From Sphingobacterium sp. UT-1RO-CII-1 (GTDB lineage: Bacteria > Bacteroidota > Bacteroidia > Sphingobacteriales > Sphingobacteriaceae), in assembly GCF_026711005.1 (NCBI RefSeq), contig NZ_JAPPVJ010000001.1:372001-436000 (forward strand): a stretch of 64,000 nt of DNA, read 5' to 3'. This document shows positions 61,607-64,000 of the stretch, piece after piece. The notes under the pieces were generated by a model. The model was not told where the DNA came from and searched no databases. It was given only the letters and a program-made list of their open reading frames with translations. Numbering within the stretch: position 1 is the stretch's first letter; every line of letters starts with the position of its first letter. The position numbers and the translations under genes were made by a program.

Positions 61607-64000
61607 TTAAAAGTTAAAGTTCAGGCCCAACGTATAAATTCTTGGGACAGGATAATTTGAATAATCAATCCCTGGAGTCAATGCTCCTCGATCACCTCTA
61701 TTGTAATTTGTTCCTTCAGGATTACCGTCATAGTTAGTAAACAAGAACGGGTTTTGGATATTAGCATAAATGCGGACATCATTCAATACACCTTTTATCC
61801 CTCTTGGTAAAGTATATCCAAAAGTTATATTACGCACCCAAGCATAATCTGTTTTTTGCACATGCCCAGAATGCGTATCTCTGTACATAACACGGCCCCG
61901 ACCTGAACCATTTGTTGTTGGCACCATTCCATCTCCAGGGTTAGCTTCTGATCTCCATCGATTTGCAACCTCCTTACGGACATTAAACACACCGTCAATA
62001 TTATCTGTATAGAAACGGGTAGCGTGCAGCATTTCTGCCCCCATTGAACCAACCACCATAAACCTAAGATCAAATTGTTTATAACGGAATGTATTAGTCA
62101 TTCCCCATGTAAACTTAGGGTATGGGTTGCCTATCACCTCAAAATCCTCTACCGGAGTTATCTCTCCGTCTCCATTTACATCTTTCATGCGTAGGTTGCC
62201 GGGGATAGCTCCCGGAAATGCAGGGTATTTTTTGAGGTCCTCTTCATTCTGATAAATACCTTCAACACGATAGCCAAACAGCATCCCCAAAGGCTGACCT
62301 ATCTGGGTAATATTCATAGGGTTTCCCTCCGAACTCTGTCCCGAATAAATTGGATCTGAACTTCTTCCCAAAGCCATCACCTTATTTCTATTAAAAGAAA
62401 TATTAAAATCTGTATTCCATGTAAAATTCTCACGGGCAAAATTGGCTGAGCTTATCGCTAACTCGACACCACGATTTCGAACATCGCCACGGTTTTCGAT
62501 CACCGAACCAAATCCGGACGACTGAGGCACTTCAACGTTCAGAAGTAAATCTTGTGTATTACGCTGATAGTAGTTACCTGTAAAGGTTAACCGATTGTTT
62601 AGTGTGGTAAAATCTACTCCTATGTTAAATTCTTTCATTTTTTCCCATCCAAGACCAGGGTTACCAATAGAGTTCATCACACGCCCAGGAGCTAAACTGC
62701 CTCCAAAAATATAATTACCAGTACCTATACTGCTCATATATGTGTAGTTACCAATATTAAAATTACCACTTAAACCATATGAAGCTCTGAATTTCAACTC
62801 GTCTATCCAACTGACATCTTTTAGAAAACTCTCTTCTGATATCCGCCAAGATGCTGCAATTGAAGGGAAAGTACCCCAACGGTTATTCGGTCCAAAACGT
62901 GAAGATCCATCTGAACGAACAGTTCCTGTCAAAACATAACGATCTAAGAAGGTGTAATTAACCCGCGCTAAATAGGAGATTAAAGACCAATCTGTAATAT
63001 CTGTGCCGCCTGTAATTCTGGCCGCTGCATTTAATGTCTTTATGTCATCATCAGGGTACTGCGATCCATTAAAGCCTGCGCTTTTATTTTTTTGTGACTG
63101 AACTGTATACCCTACCAAAGCACTGAGACTATGCGCATCTCCGAAATTGGTATCATAATTTAATGTATTCTCATTTAGCCAATTGATGTATTGCCCCCGT
63201 GAATAACTACCACTAGGAATAGACGGAGGTGGAGCGTTTTGCCCACCTAAAATTGACGGATTAAAAATCTCGGTACTACCATCCTCATAGTCAACATTGA
63301 ATGTGGTTTTAAATTTTAGATTAGGCAAAAAACTATATTCCAAATAAGTGCTCATAAGCACTTTCATCTTATCATGTTGATTGGTTCGCTCTTTTAAAAA
63401 CATGACAGGGTTTGGGTTTCCAAAAGTTCCTGGCGATTGTATATGTGCATTATAGCTACCATCTGCATTATAAACAGCAGGAATGGGGCTAGTAATCCCA
63501 AAATACTCATCGCGTCCCTGCCCACGTACACCTCCGGTTAGGTAGCTTAAGGTAGGCGCGATATTCATCCCGATTTTAAACTTATTCGCTATATTGCCAT
63601 CTATATTCGCCCTTACAGAAAAACGTTCGAAACCAGTATTCAACATTACCCCCTGTTGATTAAGATAACCTGCAGAAACATACGAACGAACATGTTCATT
63701 GCCGCTGCTAATACCTACATTTATATCCGACATAGAGGCTGTTCTCATAACTTCATCATACCAATCTGTCCCTTTCCCTATCAATTCCGGATTTCTATAT
63801 TCCAATGGAATATCATTTATAGTAGGTTCTCTTCCTTCTTCTAAACGTATTTTATCCTCAATTGCTTCCTTACGGAACTGCGCAAACTCTTGCCCGTTCA
63901 TCATATTTGGTCTGCCTTTGCGTGGAACAGCTTGCAAACCCGAGTTTGCAGTCACATCAATCGCTAGCTTACCTTGTTTTCCCTTTTTTGTCGTAATGAT
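61607..64000 (-). CDS. SusC/RagA TonB-linked outer-membrane protein (N-terminal part beyond window)
   Basis: At least 797 residues are present, with the frame open through the window end, so the true start lies beyond 64000. It begins inside the plug (IITTKKGKQGKLAIDVTANSG) and continues through the barrel: MNGQEFAQFRKEAIEDK, the family patterns VLTGTVRSDGSSRFGPNNRWGTFPSIAASWRISEE and FRASYGLSGN, and the end NIQNPFLFTNYDG...YPVPRIYTLGLNFNF. It would import the SusD-bound ligand by TonB. The SusD gene follows by 11 bases, completing the uptake pair at the head of the locus. Confidence 0.93.
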   Translation of the reverse strand: MITTKKGKQGKLAIDVTANSGLQAVPRKGRPNMMNGQEFAQFRKEAIEDKIRLEEGREPTINDIPLEYRNPELIGKGTDWYDEVMRTASMSDINVGISSGNEHVRSYVSAGYLNQQGVMLNTGFERFSVRANIDGNIANKFKIGMNIAPTLSYLTGGVRGQGRDEYFGITSPIPAVYNADGSYNAHIQSPGTFGNPNPVMFLKERTNQHDKMKVLMSTYLEYSFLPNLKFKTTFNVDYEDGSTEIFNPSILGGQNAPPPSIPSGSYSRGQYINWLNENTLNYDTNFGDAHSLSALVGYTVQSQKNKSAGFNGSQYPDDDIKTLNAAARITGGTDITDWSLISYLARVNYTFLDRYVLTGTVRSDGSSRFGPNNRWGTFPSIAASWRISEESFLKDVSWIDELKFRASYGLSGNFNIGNYTYMSSIGTGNYIFGGSLAPGRVMNSIGNPGLGWEKMKEFNIGVDFTTLNNRLTFTGNYYQRNTQDLLLNVEVPQSSGFGSVIENRGDVRNRGVELAISSANFARENFTWNTDFNISFNRNKVMALGRSSDPIYSGQSSEGNPMNITQIGQPLGMLFGYRVEGIYQNEEDLKKYPAFPGAIPGNLRMKDVNGDGEITPVEDFEVIGNPYPKFTWGMTNTFRYKQFDLRFMVVGSMGAEMLHATRFYTDNIDGVFNVRKEVANRWRSEANPGDGMVPTTNGSGRGRVMYRDTHSGHVQKTDYAWVRNITFGYTLPRGIKGVLNDVRIYANIQNPFLFTNYDGNPEGTNYNRGDRGALTPGIDYSNYPVPRIYTLGLNFNF

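Noticed and set aside
1..64000. CRISPR arrays, rRNA genes or insertion sequences
   Set aside because: I looked for regular direct repeats, rRNA-like blocks and transposase motifs and saw none; the strong inverted repeats are terminators or isolated dyads.

Overview
This AT-rich window looks like chromosome from a member of the Sphingobacteriaceae (Bacteroidota). The support is a SusC/SusD pair, GldB, DUF2480/DUF3108/DUF3109/DUF6427 proteins, a short stand-alone glycogen/starch synthase next to panC-panD, a CcmB-CcmC-CcmD cytochrome c block, and repeated promoters of the Bacteroidota type (TTTG, about 19-21 bases, TAnnTTTG). I see no rRNA, CRISPR array, phage or insertion sequence.

Layout. 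1-9650: a tight five-gene operon with the end of an RND adaptor, an RND permease, a TolC channel, a second divergent RND permease and a transglutaminase-like lipoprotein. 9932-16463: SAM hydrolase, a coiled-coil membrane protein, an MsbA-type ABC exporter, a YtxH protein, ccmB-ccmC-ccmD and a DUF6427 membrane protein. 16653-26703: envelope genes (outer-membrane barrel, LptC, PpiD-like foldase), DUF2480, DUF3108, DUF3109, a polyprenyl diphosphate synthase, a TerC transporter and a secreted C1 peptidase. 26784-31861: prolyl oligopeptidase (minus), then an LpxH-type hydrolase, a Crp-like regulator, an SMR transporter and prfA. 31936-32258: three identical tRNA-Asp genes followed by a 500-base gene-free stretch. 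32846-35074: short glycogen/starch synthase diverging from panC-panD. 35132-38648: His-rich small membrane protein, TonB receptor and thioredoxin-fold protein, probably a metal or cofactor uptake group. 38823-44432: two FKBP-type lipoproteins (the second frameshifted at a run of eight A), gldB, an outer-membrane barrel, nadE and a DUF4136 lipoprotein.

44453-64000 is the most notable part. Fifteen genes run in the same direction on the minus strand: SusC (cut by the window end), SusD, a beta-propeller/HEAT/cytochrome c lipoprotein, a DUF4432 mutarotase-like protein, a cupin-type sugar isomerase-like protein, a TIM-barrel sugar isomerase/epimerase, a Gfo/Idh/MocA oxidoreductase, a DUF1080 (3-keto-glycoside hydrolase-type) lipoprotein, a complete eboABCDEF cluster and a GntR regulator. 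The ebo cluster is conserved but poorly understood, and has been linked elsewhere to moving a small-molecule precursor to the periplasm. Here it follows genes suited to uptake and 3-keto-sugar processing. My inference is that a sugar or polyol is imported, oxidised and epimerised, and that its product may feed the ebo cyclase, prenyltransferase, phosphatase and hydrolase steps. A candidate promoter directly before eboA suggests the ebo genes can also be expressed on their own.

Strong hairpins close most transcription units, including bidirectional terminators between convergent genes. Several promoters lie so close to their ATG that transcripts should be leaderless or nearly so (panD, ccmB, lpxH), and these also settle the choice of start codon.
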